Positions 27,155-35,668 of a stretch of 64,000 nt of DNA are shown here, piece after piece. The translations under genes and the position numbers were made by a program. The stretch covers positions 1 through 64,000 of the forward strand of contig CBDAVS010000029.1 in NCBI GenBank assembly GCA_965201085.1, written 5' to 3'. This stretch comes from JAPOUP01 sp965201085 (lineage in GTDB: Bacteria > Pseudomonadota > Alphaproteobacteria > Rhodobacterales > Rhodobacteraceae). Position 1 is the stretch's first letter. Each line of letters begins with the position of its first letter. The notes below the pieces were generated by a model. That model was not told the origin of the DNA and ran no database searches. It saw nothing but the letters and a program-made list of their open reading frames with translations.

Positions 27155-28123
27155 ATGAAACATCCACTCAAAAGCGCTGTCATTGCCGCAACTCTGGCAA
27201 CCGCACCCGCATTTGCTGATGTCGTCGAAATCAATGCGGTGACACTGGCGCCCAAGCCCGTCTATATCAATGGCCCGTTCAGGAGCTTTGTCGAAGAGGT
27301 GAACGAGAAGTTTGCCGGTAATGTCGAGATCAACTGGCGTGGCGGTCCCGAAGTGATGCCGCCGTTCAAGCAGGCCGAAGGTGTGCGGAACGGGGCCATG
27401 GACATGACCTACACCAGTCCGAGCTACTATCAGGGGCTTGTGCCGACATCCGGCACGATGAACCTGTCGTTCAAGACGTATGACGAAATCGCGGCCACCG
27501 ACTACCATGAACGCATGACCCAACTTCATGCCGAAAAGGATCTTGTCTATCTGGGTGAGATTCCGGCGACCGAGTTGAGTTTCTTCATATATATGGGCGA
27601 AGAGATCGACAGCCTCGACGACCTCAAGGGTAAGCGCATCCGCGTTTTCCCTACATTGCTGCCACTTGTTCGGGCGCTCGGCGCCGAACCGCTTGTTCTG
27701 GAAATGGGTGAGATTTACACTGCCATGGAACGCGGCACGATCGATGGTTTCATGCAGGGACCGCTGGGTCAGGCCGAGCAATTCGGCGATCTCGTGAAAA
27801 CGGTCATCGCTCCGGGTGTCTACCGCGCCGGGTTTCCGGTCCTGGTGAATTCCGGGACATGGGCGGAAATCCCCGATGACGTCCGCAATGAACTGACGGC
27901 GTTTCTCCGTGAGGATTTCGCACCGCGCATGGACGAAATCTGGGCGGGGCCGATTGCGGAAAGCCAGGCCCAGATGCGGGACAAGGGCTGGACGTTCCTG
28001 GAACTGACCGGAGACGCCGCCGCGATGTACGAGAAGATGGCCATGGATGCCGCATGGGCGGTCACGGCTGAAAACGCCGGTGAGGAAATCGCGGCTGAAT
28101 TGAGAGCTATGCTAGATCGCTGA
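27155..28123 (+). CDS. TRAP transporter solute-binding protein (DctP-type)
   Basis: 322 residues with an N-terminal signal peptide (MKHPLKSAVIAATLATAPAFA, cleavage expected before DVVEI). The body shows typical TRAP-SBP segments: EGVRNGAMDMTYTSPSYY, LDDLKGKRIRVFPTLLPLVRALGAEPLVL, the family Arg in KRIRVF that binds the substrate carboxylate, and EIYTAMERGTIDGFMQGP. AGGGAG precedes the start. It delivers a carboxylated ligand to the DctQM membrane proteins encoded next. Because it is co-transcribed with the aromatic monooxygenase, the ligand is likely an aromatic carboxylate. Confidence 0.9.
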   Translation: MKHPLKSAVIAATLATAPAFADVVEINAVTLAPKPVYINGPFRSFVEEVNEKFAGNVEINWRGGPEVMPPFKQAEGVRNGAMDMTYTSPSYYQGLVPTSGTMNLSFKTYDEIAATDYHERMTQLHAEKDLVYLGEIPATELSFFIYMGEEIDSLDDLKGKRIRVFPTLLPLVRALGAEPLVLEMGEIYTAMERGTIDGFMQGPLGQAEQFGDLVKTVIAPGVYRAGFPVLVNSGTWAEIPDDVRNELTAFLREDFAPRMDEIWAGPIAESQAQMRDKGWTFLELTGDAAAMYEKMAMDAAWAVTAENAGEEIAAELRAMLDR

Positions 28124-28139
28124 AGGCATCCTTCCCATC

Positions 28140-28163
28140 GGTGCCGGGGTCCGCTCCGGCACC
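28140..28163 (+). terminator. hairpin between dctP and dctQ (attenuator)
   Basis: GGTGCCGG-ggtccgct-CCGGCACC is a perfect 8-bp stem with an 8-nt loop and no T-run, 17 bp after the dctP stop. Such hairpins after binding-protein genes often stabilise the upstream message or reduce read-through, so that more binding protein than membrane protein is made. Confidence 0.6.
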
Positions 28164-28200
28164 GACTCATTCAACGCGGATAAAGCCGATTTCAAGGGCG

Positions 28201-28689
28201 ATGGATCGAGCGCGGACATTCTTCACCCGCATCAACCTGATGTGCGCGGTCATTGCCGCGGCCCTTCTTTTCGGAATCGCCGCGATCGTCTGTTTCGAGG
28301 TTCTCGGTCGAGCCCTGGGTGCGACATCAAGACTCTGGGTCATTGAAGTCAGCGAATATGCGCTGTTGTATATTACCTTTCTGGGAGCCCCTTACCTGCT
28401 TCAGTTGAACCGGCATGTCGTCATGGATCTGCTGGTCAACGAACTGACCGACGCTCAAAGGAAGCTCTCACAATTCGTGAACGCGCTTGTTGGCCTGTTT
28501 GTTTGTCTGGTGCTGACGGTCATCGGCATTCAGGTGGTCTTTGATCAACTTGAACTCGGCACCCGCGAGGTCACCGTTATGCGCCCGCAAAGCTGGTGGA
28601 TTACCGCCGCGATGCCTCTCGGCACCGGTCTGATGGCGGTCCAGTTCCTTGATGCTTTCCTGCACGGATTTGTCGCCGAGGAGCGCTGA
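28201..28689 (+). CDS. TRAP transporter small permease (DctQ-type)
   Basis: About 162 residues with four hydrophobic segments: LMCAVIAAALLFGIAAIVCF, YALLYITFLGAPYLL, LVGLFVCLVLTVIGIQVVF and WWITAAMPLGTGLMAVQF. The RHVVMDLLV segment after helix 2 is characteristic of DctQ. The start at 28201 (MDRARTFFTR) has AAGGG upstream; the frame upstream of it covers the hairpin and is not coding. It links the binding protein to the large permease in the inner membrane. Confidence 0.87.
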   Translation: MDRARTFFTRINLMCAVIAAALLFGIAAIVCFEVLGRALGATSRLWVIEVSEYALLYITFLGAPYLLQLNRHVVMDLLVNELTDAQRKLSQFVNALVGLFVCLVLTVIGIQVVFDQLELGTREVTVMRPQSWWITAAMPLGTGLMAVQFLDAFLHGFVAEER

Positions 28690-28691
28690 GG

Positions 28692-30008
28692 ATGGAGTGG
28701 TACGTCACTCTCTTTACGATCCTCGGACCACTCTTCGTTCTGATGCTGGCCGGGCTTCCCGTCGCCTTTGCCTTTTTCGCCGTAAATCTGGTCGGGGCAT
28801 ATATCCTTATGGGCGGTTCGGCAGGCATCGAGCAGCTTGTTCTGAATACTGTCGATAGCATCAGCAGCTTCACACTGATCCCCATCGCGTTATTCATGAT
28901 CATGGGCGAGGCGATGTTCCAGTCGCGGATCGCCGTCGACCTGATGGATACGCTGGACAAGTGGTTCGGTAAGCTGCGCGGTCGTCTGGCGCTCATGGCC
29001 GTGGGGGGAGGAGTCCTGTTCTCAACCCTCACCGGCAACTCGATGGGTTCGATCGCGCTTCTCGGTTCATCGCTGACGCCCGAGATGGAAAGGCGCGGCT
29101 ACCGCAAACAGATGTCGCTCGGGCCGATCCTCGGTTCGTCCGGTCTGGCAATCATGATTCCACCGTCGTCGCTTGCGGTCGTGCTTGGCGTTATCGCCGA
29201 AATTTCCATCGGGCAGATCCTGATCGGGATCATCGTTCCCGGTCTTCTGATGGCGCTTCTGTATACTGTCTACATCATCGGACGCTGCACGATCAGCCCC
29301 GAGCTTGCCCCTGCGTTCGAGGTGGAGCCGGTGCCGCTATCTTACAGGATCAACTCGACGGTTGTCAATATCCTGCCCCTGACCCTCGTGGTGTTCTCGG
29401 TCGTCGGCGTGATTTTCCTCGGCCTCGCGACCCCGAGCGAAGCCGCCGCCACCGGAGCGTTCGCCACGCTTCTCCTGGCAGCGCTGAAGCGCCGGTTGAC
29501 CCCGAAGGTGTTCGGTAACACCATGCTGGCCAGCTCTAACATTTCGGTCATGGTGCTCCTGATCGTGTCGGGCGCCGTCACCTTTTCGCAGATCCTGGCC
29601 TTTACCGGCGCGACCTATGATATGGTGGATGCGGTCCTCTCGCTCGATGTGTCGCCATCCATGATTGTCTTTCTGATGGTGGCGACCGTGGTCCTGATGG
29701 GGATGTTCATGGGGCCACTGCCGATCATGCTCATCACCCTGCCGATCTTCGTGCCGGTCGTGATCCAGCTTGGCTTCGACCCGATCTGGTTTGCCGCGCT
29801 GTTCCTCGTCGCCATCGAAACCGGAGCAACATCGCCTCCATTCGGAGCCGCTCTTTTCGTAATGAAGGCAGTGGCACCGCAGGGAACAACCATGGGCGAT
29901 ATATATCGGGCGGCGATCCCGTTCATCGTTCTCGACCTTGCCGCGATCCTGATCCTGTTCTTCTTTCCCGTACTGGTGACGGGGCCTGTCGACCTGATGT
30001 TCGACTAG
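28692..30008 (+). CDS. TRAP transporter large permease (DctM-type)
   Basis: 438 residues, strongly hydrophobic with about 12 membrane segments. Diagnostic DctM words are FALVLLAGLPVAFAF-like (reading LMLAGLPVAFAFFAVN), FTLIPIALFMIMGEAMFQS, FSTLTGNSMGSIALLGSSLTPEM, GSSGLAIMIPPSSLAVVLG, and ATPSEAAATGAFATLLLAALKRRL. The C-terminal half has GPLPIMLITLPIFVPVV and IETGATSPPFGAALFVMK. It is the sodium-driven transport channel of the TRAP system. Starts 2 bp after dctQ and ends the operon. Confidence 0.92.
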   Translation: MEWYVTLFTILGPLFVLMLAGLPVAFAFFAVNLVGAYILMGGSAGIEQLVLNTVDSISSFTLIPIALFMIMGEAMFQSRIAVDLMDTLDKWFGKLRGRLALMAVGGGVLFSTLTGNSMGSIALLGSSLTPEMERRGYRKQMSLGPILGSSGLAIMIPPSSLAVVLGVIAEISIGQILIGIIVPGLLMALLYTVYIIGRCTISPELAPAFEVEPVPLSYRINSTVVNILPLTLVVFSVVGVIFLGLATPSEAAATGAFATLLLAALKRRLTPKVFGNTMLASSNISVMVLLIVSGAVTFSQILAFTGATYDMVDAVLSLDVSPSMIVFLMVATVVLMGMFMGPLPIMLITLPIFVPVVIQLGFDPIWFAALFLVAIETGATSPPFGAALFVMKAVAPQGTTMGDIYRAAIPFIVLDLAAILILFFFPVLVTGPVDLMFD

Positions 30009-30594
30009 GACAGGCATGGATTTGCCGTCGAAACCGGGTCGGTCGCATCCTCGAAATACTTCGGAACATCGGAATGGGGGTGTACTAACGTCATCTTCCT
30101 GCTCGACCGCGGTGATTGGATGGGAGATCGCAGTACCGTCCGTAAACACGGTGCGCATTCTCGATGCCTGATCAGGATGCCGTTCATCTGGTCGGAGTCG
30201 GGTCGGAAAGCGGCCACAACCGCCGCGACTCGGGTAAGCGTCATCGATTTCGCACAAACGGGTCCGGAAACGGTCGGTATTCAGCCACCAATCGGTACGT
30301 GATGTCGTGATCCGACAGTTGATGACACGGCGCTTTCCTTAGCCGACCCATGCGGCCGGACAGCGAACCGGACTCCTGTTCACGACGACTGACCGAAGCC
30401 GGTATTCGGGTGCCGACACCTGAACACGCTTCACGACCCCGACACCCAAGCGCAAAAGCCGCATGAGCCGTCGAGACTCCGGGCTGAAGCGCAGCGTGCG
30501 ATCACGGGGCGCCGATACCCCGAACTTCCGGCTGGTCGGAATGGTTTTTCAAGATATTTCACTGATCCCGACGCGCCGGACTTATGCAGCCCTT
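30009..30594. other. intergenic, no recognised gene
   Basis: Nearly 590 bp between the converging TRAP operon and cluster B. Open frames are short and without family words. No T-rich terminator is seen. Confidence 0.4.
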
Positions 30595-31131
30595 TCAGGC
30601 GGGTACACCTTCCCAGTTGCGCCGACGGCCGTGCAGTTCGCAGTCCGTCGTGGTGACTGTGCCAAGTTGTGCACCCTCCGCCCAAAAACCGCCCATGATC
30701 TCGGTTCCCGAAAGATCGATGCCGTCGGTCAGTTCGGCATTCTCCAGCGTCAGGTTGGCCATGATAAGCGCTTGTGACAGAAAAACCTGCCGGACATGCA
30801 CCCGCGCGAGTGCAAGAACCCCACGCACCTGAATCCTATGGAGATGCAGCGCATCCGCAACCAGTCTTTCCGCACGCAGGTCGACACGGAACAACGCGTC
30901 GGTCAGATCGCAGTCGCCGTCAACCTTCGCATCCATAAGCCACGTAAGGCCGTGAAACGTCGCGCCTCTGGCGCTGATGCCGGACTTGAAATGTGCGCCG
31001 GACAGGTCGAACCCGCGCAAATTCAATCCATCCAGCACAACCGCCTCCTCAAAGACCGCGCGGCGTGCGTCAACGTGCTCGGCATGCCGCCAGGGCGACC
31101 GCAGCTCCTCGATCAGCTCGTCCGGCGTCAC
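30595..31131 (-). CDS. pentapeptide-repeat-like protein
   Basis: 178 residues. An N-terminal helix (MTPDELIEELRSPWRHAEHV) precedes a body with repeated A/L-D/N-L-x-G/x spacing, such as DGLNLRGFDLSGAHFKSG, ARGATFHG, ALFRVDLRAERLVADALHLH, LTLENAELTDGIDLSGTEI. This fits a loose right-handed beta-helix of pentapeptide type. The start overlaps the SDR stop by ATGA, so it is translationally coupled to a catabolic operon. No enzymatic motif is visible; the role in the operon is unknown. Confidence 0.65.
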   Translation of the reverse strand: MTPDELIEELRSPWRHAEHVDARRAVFEEAVVLDGLNLRGFDLSGAHFKSGISARGATFHGLTWLMDAKVDGDCDLTDALFRVDLRAERLVADALHLHRIQVRGVLALARVHVRQVFLSQALIMANLTLENAELTDGIDLSGTEIMGGFWAEGAQLGTVTTTDCELHGRRRNWEGVPA

Positions 31132-31856
31132 GTGAAGACGAATCCGCGGTTCACCGGCAGGACTTGCCCTGTCAGCGCGAGCGCCGCCTCGCTCAGGAGA
31201 AATGCGACAGTCCCCGCGATATCCTCGGGTGGCTGCGGGCCGGGCACGGCACGTCCGGTCTCGTATTGGTGGTGTCGGGCGCGGGGAACGTAGTCGGTGC
31301 TCTTCGTCGTCAGTATGCCCGGCGCTATAGCCGTCACACCAATCCCGTCAGGCCCTAATTCGCGGGCCAGCGACCGGGTCATCGAAACGACCGCACCTTT
31401 CGACGCCGTATAGGAGATCAGGTCGGGTGCACCCCAGAGAGCGGTGTCGGAGGTGACGTTGACGATCCGACCGCTATCCGCCTGCCGGAGCGAAGGAGTG
31501 AAGACTTTCGTCATCAACCAAGTGCCCCTGACGTTGATCTCCATGACCCGGTTCCAGGTGTCGATACTGACGTCTTCGAACCCGACCCCACCGATTCCGG
31601 TGGCGATAGCTCCGTTGTTAACGAGGCCATGCAACGACCCACCGACGGCGTTGGCCAGTGCCGCGACGCTCGCCGGGTCGCGAAGGTCGACCGGTTCGAA
31701 GCGAGCGCCAAGCCTCTCGGCAACCGACCGACCTTCGTTTTCGAGAATATCCGCAATGACTAGATCGACACCGGCTTTCGCAAGATGGCACGCCAAGGTT
31801 TCACCTAGACCGCGCGCCGCCCCGGTAATCAGAATGCGTCGCCCGTCAAGGCTCAT
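31128..31856 (-). CDS. SDR-family oxidoreductase
   Basis: 242 residues with a complete SDR set: ILITGAARGLGETLA (cofactor), VNNGAIATG (structural Asn), NVTSDTALWG (catalytic Ser), and SYTASKGAVVSMTRSLARELG (catalytic Tyr and Lys). TVAFLLSEAALALTGQVLPVNRGF closes the protein. Unlike the SDR in the other cluster, the catalytic residues are intact. It lies between the Rieske oxygenase and the pentapeptide gene, both joined by 4-bp ATGA overlaps, and may oxidise a cis-diol or alcohol made by the oxygenase. Confidence 0.88.
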   Translation of the reverse strand: MSLDGRRILITGAARGLGETLACHLAKAGVDLVIADILENEGRSVAERLGARFEPVDLRDPASVAALANAVGGSLHGLVNNGAIATGIGGVGFEDVSIDTWNRVMEINVRGTWLMTKVFTPSLRQADSGRIVNVTSDTALWGAPDLISYTASKGAVVSMTRSLARELGPDGIGVTAIAPGILTTKSTDYVPRARHHQYETGRAVPGPQPPEDIAGTVAFLLSEAALALTGQVLPVNRGFVFT

Positions 31857-32896
31857 TCAGCCGCCACCTTGGCGGTATCCTCTGCCGCGATCTGTTCTTT
31901 CGCGGCCCGATGGAGCGTCCGTCGCAGATGCGCGACACCGATATCGTGCTGATAGAGCATCTCGCGGTTTCGCGCGTCATCCGGCATCCCTTCAAGCATC
32001 ACGCGATCCTGTTCGAGAACGTTCCAGTGTCGCGCTTCCAGACGTGTCCGGTAGAGAAATCGCCAGCTTTCCCGGTCAAACCCCTCGACCTTGCGCATGC
32101 GCCAGAAAAACACTTTGCATTTACGCGCTTCCATCGGTGTCACGTAGCCCAGAATACGCATATGTCCGCCCGGTCCGGCGGCGGGTGGATACGGGATGTC
32201 CAGATGACAGAACATGCCGCCATCGGCGATGGCGAAATCCACCCAGTCGAAATTCTCTCCAACCTGACCCACACGGCTCACGCGGAAACCGTTTTCCCGG
32301 TCATCGAGATCCAGGAGATCCTGCTTCGAGCCGAAGGCGAGCGTGAAGCTTTCGGCGTGCAGGTAGCAGCCGTGCATCGGGTCTGCGAGATTATCCAGCG
32401 CATATCGGTAGTTCACACCCCATTCGGCGGTGCACAGAAAACCGGTCCAGTCCCGATCGGAGAGTTCCGCCGGCAAAGGCAGTTCATGTGGTTCCTGGTC
32501 TTCTTTGTCGGAGACAAATACAAAAACCGCATCACCTGCCTCCCGGACTCTGTATGACCGGAGCGCTTTGCGTCCTTCCATCGGACAGTCAGGCATCGCC
32601 GGAACCCGTCGGACGGTGCCGGTGCCATCCACGATTACGCCGTGATAACGACAGCCGATATTGCCATCGTGGACTTCACCGTAGCTCAGGGGTGCACCGC
32701 GATGGGGGCAGAAGTCCTCAATACAGCGAATGTTTCCCCGGTCGTCCCGCCAGAGCACCATCCTGCGACCCAATGCGATCGCGCCATAGGGGCGGTCGTC
32801 CCGAATTTCGACAGATTTCGCAACCGGATACCATTGGTTTTTCAGGCCTTCATTCACACGGGCCTCGACCCGGGCCTTCAACTCCGCGCTCATCAT
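31853..32896 (-). CDS. Rieske non-haem iron oxygenase, alpha subunit-like
   Basis: 347 residues. The Rieske cluster ligands are in CIEDFCPHRGAPLSYG (the Cys-x-His pair is CPH) and IGCRYHGVIVDGTG (Cys-x-x-His is CRYH). The catalytic domain has the ligand segment NLADPMHGCYLHAESF, with the bridging Asp and two His. The length matches single-component-type oxygenases such as vanillate demethylase and homotrimeric carnitine/phthalate-type enzymes. No reductase or beta subunit gene is adjacent. GGAGGAG precedes the start. Ring hydroxylation or O-demethylation is likely; substrate unknown. Confidence 0.88.
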   Translation of the reverse strand: MMSAELKARVEARVNEGLKNQWYPVAKSVEIRDDRPYGAIALGRRMVLWRDDRGNIRCIEDFCPHRGAPLSYGEVHDGNIGCRYHGVIVDGTGTVRRVPAMPDCPMEGRKALRSYRVREAGDAVFVFVSDKEDQEPHELPLPAELSDRDWTGFLCTAEWGVNYRYALDNLADPMHGCYLHAESFTLAFGSKQDLLDLDDRENGFRVSRVGQVGENFDWVDFAIADGGMFCHLDIPYPPAAGPGGHMRILGYVTPMEARKCKVFFWRMRKVEGFDRESWRFLYRTRLEARHWNVLEQDRVMLEGMPDDARNREMLYQHDIGVAHLRRTLHRAAKEQIAAEDTAKVAAE

Positions 32897-32923
32897 CTCG
32901 CTTAGCTCCTCCCTTGGCTGATG

Positions 32924-33250
32924 CTATCCTCCGAAACCGTTTGCCTCGTATGCCTTGTCAAGATTGGCGTTAAGCGCCGCAAGATCCCGCGCCACGCCCT
33001 CGGCTGTCCATTCCGTGCTGCCGGAAATCGGGGACGGCACACCTTTTTCCTCAAGTGCGGCTGCCGCAGCATCCGGTCCGGAGACTCCGGTCGCGTAGAT
33101 CTCCATCAAGGCTTCCGCCAGGGTCTCCTCCTGCGCCGTCAGCGGGCGTCCGAGGCTTTGATGGGCCAATTCCGGTCGTCCAAATTCCGATCTTGCCGCT
33201 GCGATAACCGCTTTGAAGGCGTCCGGTTTGGCCTGTTCACGCTCTGTCAT
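32924..33250 (-). CDS. small helical protein, recombinase-like HTH type
   Basis: 108 residues, predicted helical: FKAVIAAARSEFGRPELAHQ, TAQEETLAEALMEIYATGVSGPDAAAAALEEKGVPSP, TEWTAEGVARDLAALNANLDKAYEANG. The pattern of ALxEIYAxGVxxPDxxAxxLxxKGVxxP, and then WTxExxxxxLAxLN, is that of small proteins annotated as recombinase-like helix-turn-helix proteins that sit beside Rieske oxygenase genes. Spacing of 9 bp to the cupin gene and 27 bp to the Rieske gene puts it inside the operon. Whether it binds DNA or the oxygenase is unknown. Confidence 0.6.
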   Translation of the reverse strand: MTEREQAKPDAFKAVIAAARSEFGRPELAHQSLGRPLTAQEETLAEALMEIYATGVSGPDAAAAALEEKGVPSPISGSTEWTAEGVARDLAALNANLDKAYEANGFGG

Positions 33251-33259
33251 CGAGTGCTT

Positions 33260-34216
33260 TCATCCCTTTGCGTATACCGCACCATCTTGGCATGATGATC
33301 CGATCACTGTCCAGACAGTAGCGGCCCCGGCACCGGGATTGCGTAGGTAATGCGCCTGAGCCGCCGGGGTCTTGACGAGATCGCGTGGTCCGAGCTCAAC
33401 CGCGGCTTCGCCTCCATCTTCATCAACCCAGACAACCTCTACCGAACCCTCAAGACAAAGATAGGCGTCTTCGACGTCGCGCGTAAACGGTGCAAGTTTC
33501 GCCCCCCTTGGCAGTCCCCACATCTCCTTTCGGCAGGTGTCTCGATCGATCGCGCCCGGTGCGTCGCCGACATACACCTTTCGCGTGAAACCGGCATCCT
33601 CCCAGATCGTTGGAAGCTCGACATGGCGGACAGCGTAATCTGACATGAGTTTCTGCAGCGGGTGGTCACCGCTCCGGCCGAATTTCAGTGTTTTTCCCGG
33701 CTCGGCGCCAAAGTTACGCGCTAGTTCGCCGGGATGTTCTTTCGGATGGTAGTGGTAAACCGGCGGCAGCGGCTTTCCGACATCGACTGAAATCGACATC
33801 ATTACCGGCTCGACACCATCGACTCGGAAGCCGTGACCGATCTCGCGGGCGTTAAGTATCATGTCTTTGGGGCCAAGGTTTATCTCGACGACCTCACCAT
33901 CCTGTTCCCATCCGACGATCAGCGCCCCATCGATAATCAGAAAACTTTCTTCGATCTCATGGCTATGGCAGGCGGCGTAACGGCCGGGTTCCTTGTAAAT
34001 CAAGCTAACGGTGAAGTTGTCGGCCTGCAGCGTCGAGGTGTCGCCGATCTTTGGCGACCCGCCCGCTCCGATATAGCGCATCTGCGCCCGCGCCAGTTCC
34101 TCGAAACCGCTGTTTGACGGAAATGCGTTCCAGTCGAAGACCTTATCGGTGAAGCGGCCCGTATGCGCGGCCAGCCGCTCCGCCAGCGTCAGTTCCGTTG
34201 AGTTCTCGATATTCAT
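33260..34216 (-). CDS. bicupin protein (gentisate dioxygenase-like)
   Basis: 318 residues with two cupin domains. Domain 1 has metal-binding candidates in GRYAACHSHEIEESFLIIDGALIVGWEQDGE and GHGFRVDG. Domain 2 has DVEDAYLCLEGSVEVVWVDEDGGEAAVELGPRDLVKTPAAQAHYLRNPG, in which the first His pair is not evident, so only domain 1 appears able to hold iron. Gentisate and 1-hydroxy-2-naphthoate dioxygenases have this architecture. As first gene of the operon with the Rieske enzyme it may cleave the hydroxylated ring, but an isomerase or regulatory role cannot be excluded. GAGGAGC precedes the start. Confidence 0.72.
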   Translation of the reverse strand: MNIENSTELTLAERLAAHTGRFTDKVFDWNAFPSNSGFEELARAQMRYIGAGGSPKIGDTSTLQADNFTVSLIYKEPGRYAACHSHEIEESFLIIDGALIVGWEQDGEVVEINLGPKDMILNAREIGHGFRVDGVEPVMMSISVDVGKPLPPVYHYHPKEHPGELARNFGAEPGKTLKFGRSGDHPLQKLMSDYAVRHVELPTIWEDAGFTRKVYVGDAPGAIDRDTCRKEMWGLPRGAKLAPFTRDVEDAYLCLEGSVEVVWVDEDGGEAAVELGPRDLVKTPAAQAHYLRNPGAGAATVWTVIGSSCQDGAVYAKG

Positions 34217-34257
34217 GCTATGCTCCTCTCAAATCCATTGGCCCAATATTGCAGAAG

Positions 34258-34300
34258 CCGCGTTTCCGGTGGAATAATGCGTTTTTTATATGAAACGCGG
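34258..34300. promoter_or_regulatory. inverted repeats between cupin and iclR genes
   Basis: CCGCGTTTC (34258-34266) and GAAACGCGG (34292-34300) are perfect 9-bp inverted arms 25 nt apart. A nested pair, GCGTTT (34279-34284) and AAACGC (34293-34298), has an 8-nt spacer. This is a likely site for the adjacent IclR regulator controlling both directions. It differs from the TTGAAC-type operator of the first cluster. Confidence 0.6.
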
Positions 34301-34307
34301 AGACCCG

Positions 34308-35042
34308 ATGAGTGACAGGGATCCCTATCTCGTGCCCGGTCTCGTCCGTGGTCTTGCGGTATTGAGAGGCTTCACGCCTCAGCATCCGGAAAGAGGGTTG
34401 GCGGATATAGCGCGGTCTTTGGGGATTACGCGATCCGCGGCGTTCCGTACCGTCCATACTCTGGTGTCCGGAGGTTATCTACTGGAAGTGCAGGGAAAAG
34501 CGCGCTACCGGCTTGGTCCGCGGGTTCTTGGCCTTAGCTACGGATTTCTGGCCAGCCGGGAGTTGCTTGATGTGGCACGGAAGCCGCTTGAGGCACTTCG
34601 CGACGAACTCGACTGGTCGACACATCTTGGCGTGCTCGACGGGCGCCATGTTTTATATCTGATCCGATACCCCGCGACGGATGGAATGTCATCGCTGGTC
34701 CATGTCGGTAGCCGCCTGCCAGCGTCGCACACCGCGATGGGACGTCTCCTGCTCGCCCACAAGACGGAGTGTGAAGTTCGAAAACTGTTGGCCGATAGAC
34801 CTGGGTCGGAGGTCGCTTTGGTCATGAAGAAGCGTAAACACGACGCCGAGGCCGAAACCGTCATGCACGAAGGGCAGTTCGAAAGCGGCCTGTGCAGCGT
34901 CGCTGCACCTGTCCGTGATATGTCCGGCGCTGTGGTGGCCGCGATCAGCGCGACGAAGACGGCGCACCGTGTGGAGAATATTGTTAAGCATGAGGCAATC
35001 AGGACCGCCCATATGATCGCTCGCGGATTAGGTGCCGATTAG
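34308..35042 (+). CDS. IclR-family transcriptional regulator (cluster B)
   Basis: About 244 residues. The winged helix (GLVRGLAVLRGFTPQHPERGLADIARSLGITRSAAFRTVHTL) is followed by an effector domain with STHLGVLDGRHVLYLIRYP, SSLVHVGSRLPASHTAMGRLLLA and FESGLCSVAAPVRDMSGAVVAAIS. The start at 34308 has GGAG 5 bp upstream, better than the ATG at 34290. It is divergent from the cupin-Rieske operon and probably regulates it together with itself. Confidence 0.88.
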   Translation: MSDRDPYLVPGLVRGLAVLRGFTPQHPERGLADIARSLGITRSAAFRTVHTLVSGGYLLEVQGKARYRLGPRVLGLSYGFLASRELLDVARKPLEALRDELDWSTHLGVLDGRHVLYLIRYPATDGMSSLVHVGSRLPASHTAMGRLLLAHKTECEVRKLLADRPGSEVALVMKKRKHDAEAETVMHEGQFESGLCSVAAPVRDMSGAVVAAISATKTAHRVENIVKHEAIRTAHMIARGLGAD

Positions 35043-35216
35043 GTGCTGCTATTTTGCCCGAGCGGCTAATCGTGATCAGGCTTCGCTCAAAAACTCCAGG
35101 TCTCCCTTTATTCACAGGCCCCTTCCTGCCAATTGTCGGAAAAGGCTGAACGGAAGCGAACCTTATTCCACGATAGGTCAATCAGACCGATTGGTCCGAA
35201 CGGACGTGAGGCTCGA

Positions 35217-35502
35217 TCAGGGATGTTGCGTACCCTCTCGCCGGTCGGCCGCGTCCTTCTCCTGACATATCAGTGCAAGCTCATAGCCCGTCTGCATGCG
35301 CATCCTACCCCCCCCCAGTGGTTACCCAGCCCAAATCCTTGAGCGCCAGCGCAATTTTCGCCGTCATCCCTAATTCACCGTTCGGCGAGCCTGCCGAAGT
35401 TCCGCGCCCGCGTGAGACACACGCCGCCGTCCCGATCATGTTCCAGCCCGTAACATCCATACTCTCTCGGATAGGTTCACCCGGATGCAGCGGATTCCGC
35501 AT
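35217..35502 (-). pseudogene. HigA-type antitoxin remnant
   Basis: On the minus strand the frame reads MRNPLHPGEPIRESMDVTGWN and NGELGMTAKIALALKDLGWVTT, the classical opening and helix region of HigA/VapI-type antitoxins. The frame then enters a run of nine G (35308-35316) and, one frame over, continues RMRMQTGYELALICQEKDAADRREGTQHP and a stop, which is the normal HigA C-terminal pattern (WMRMQ...YDLA). A length change in the G tract thus appears to have broken the gene. The loop after helix 3 (VSRGRGTSAGSPNG) is also altered. No higB toxin gene is recognisable upstream. Confidence 0.65.
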
Positions 35503-35668
35503 CGGATCCTCACGGTCGCCCGCAATGTCGTTCATGGTCAGCGCTCCCATGATCCGTTCGAATTTCCGGTGCTGAAGAACCCAAACACCTAAGCCGATAC
35601 CTCTCAGTGCGGCGCCTCGTCCAGCGAGGGCGCCTTCGATAACGGGGGACGCATGGAAACCGTAGGTG

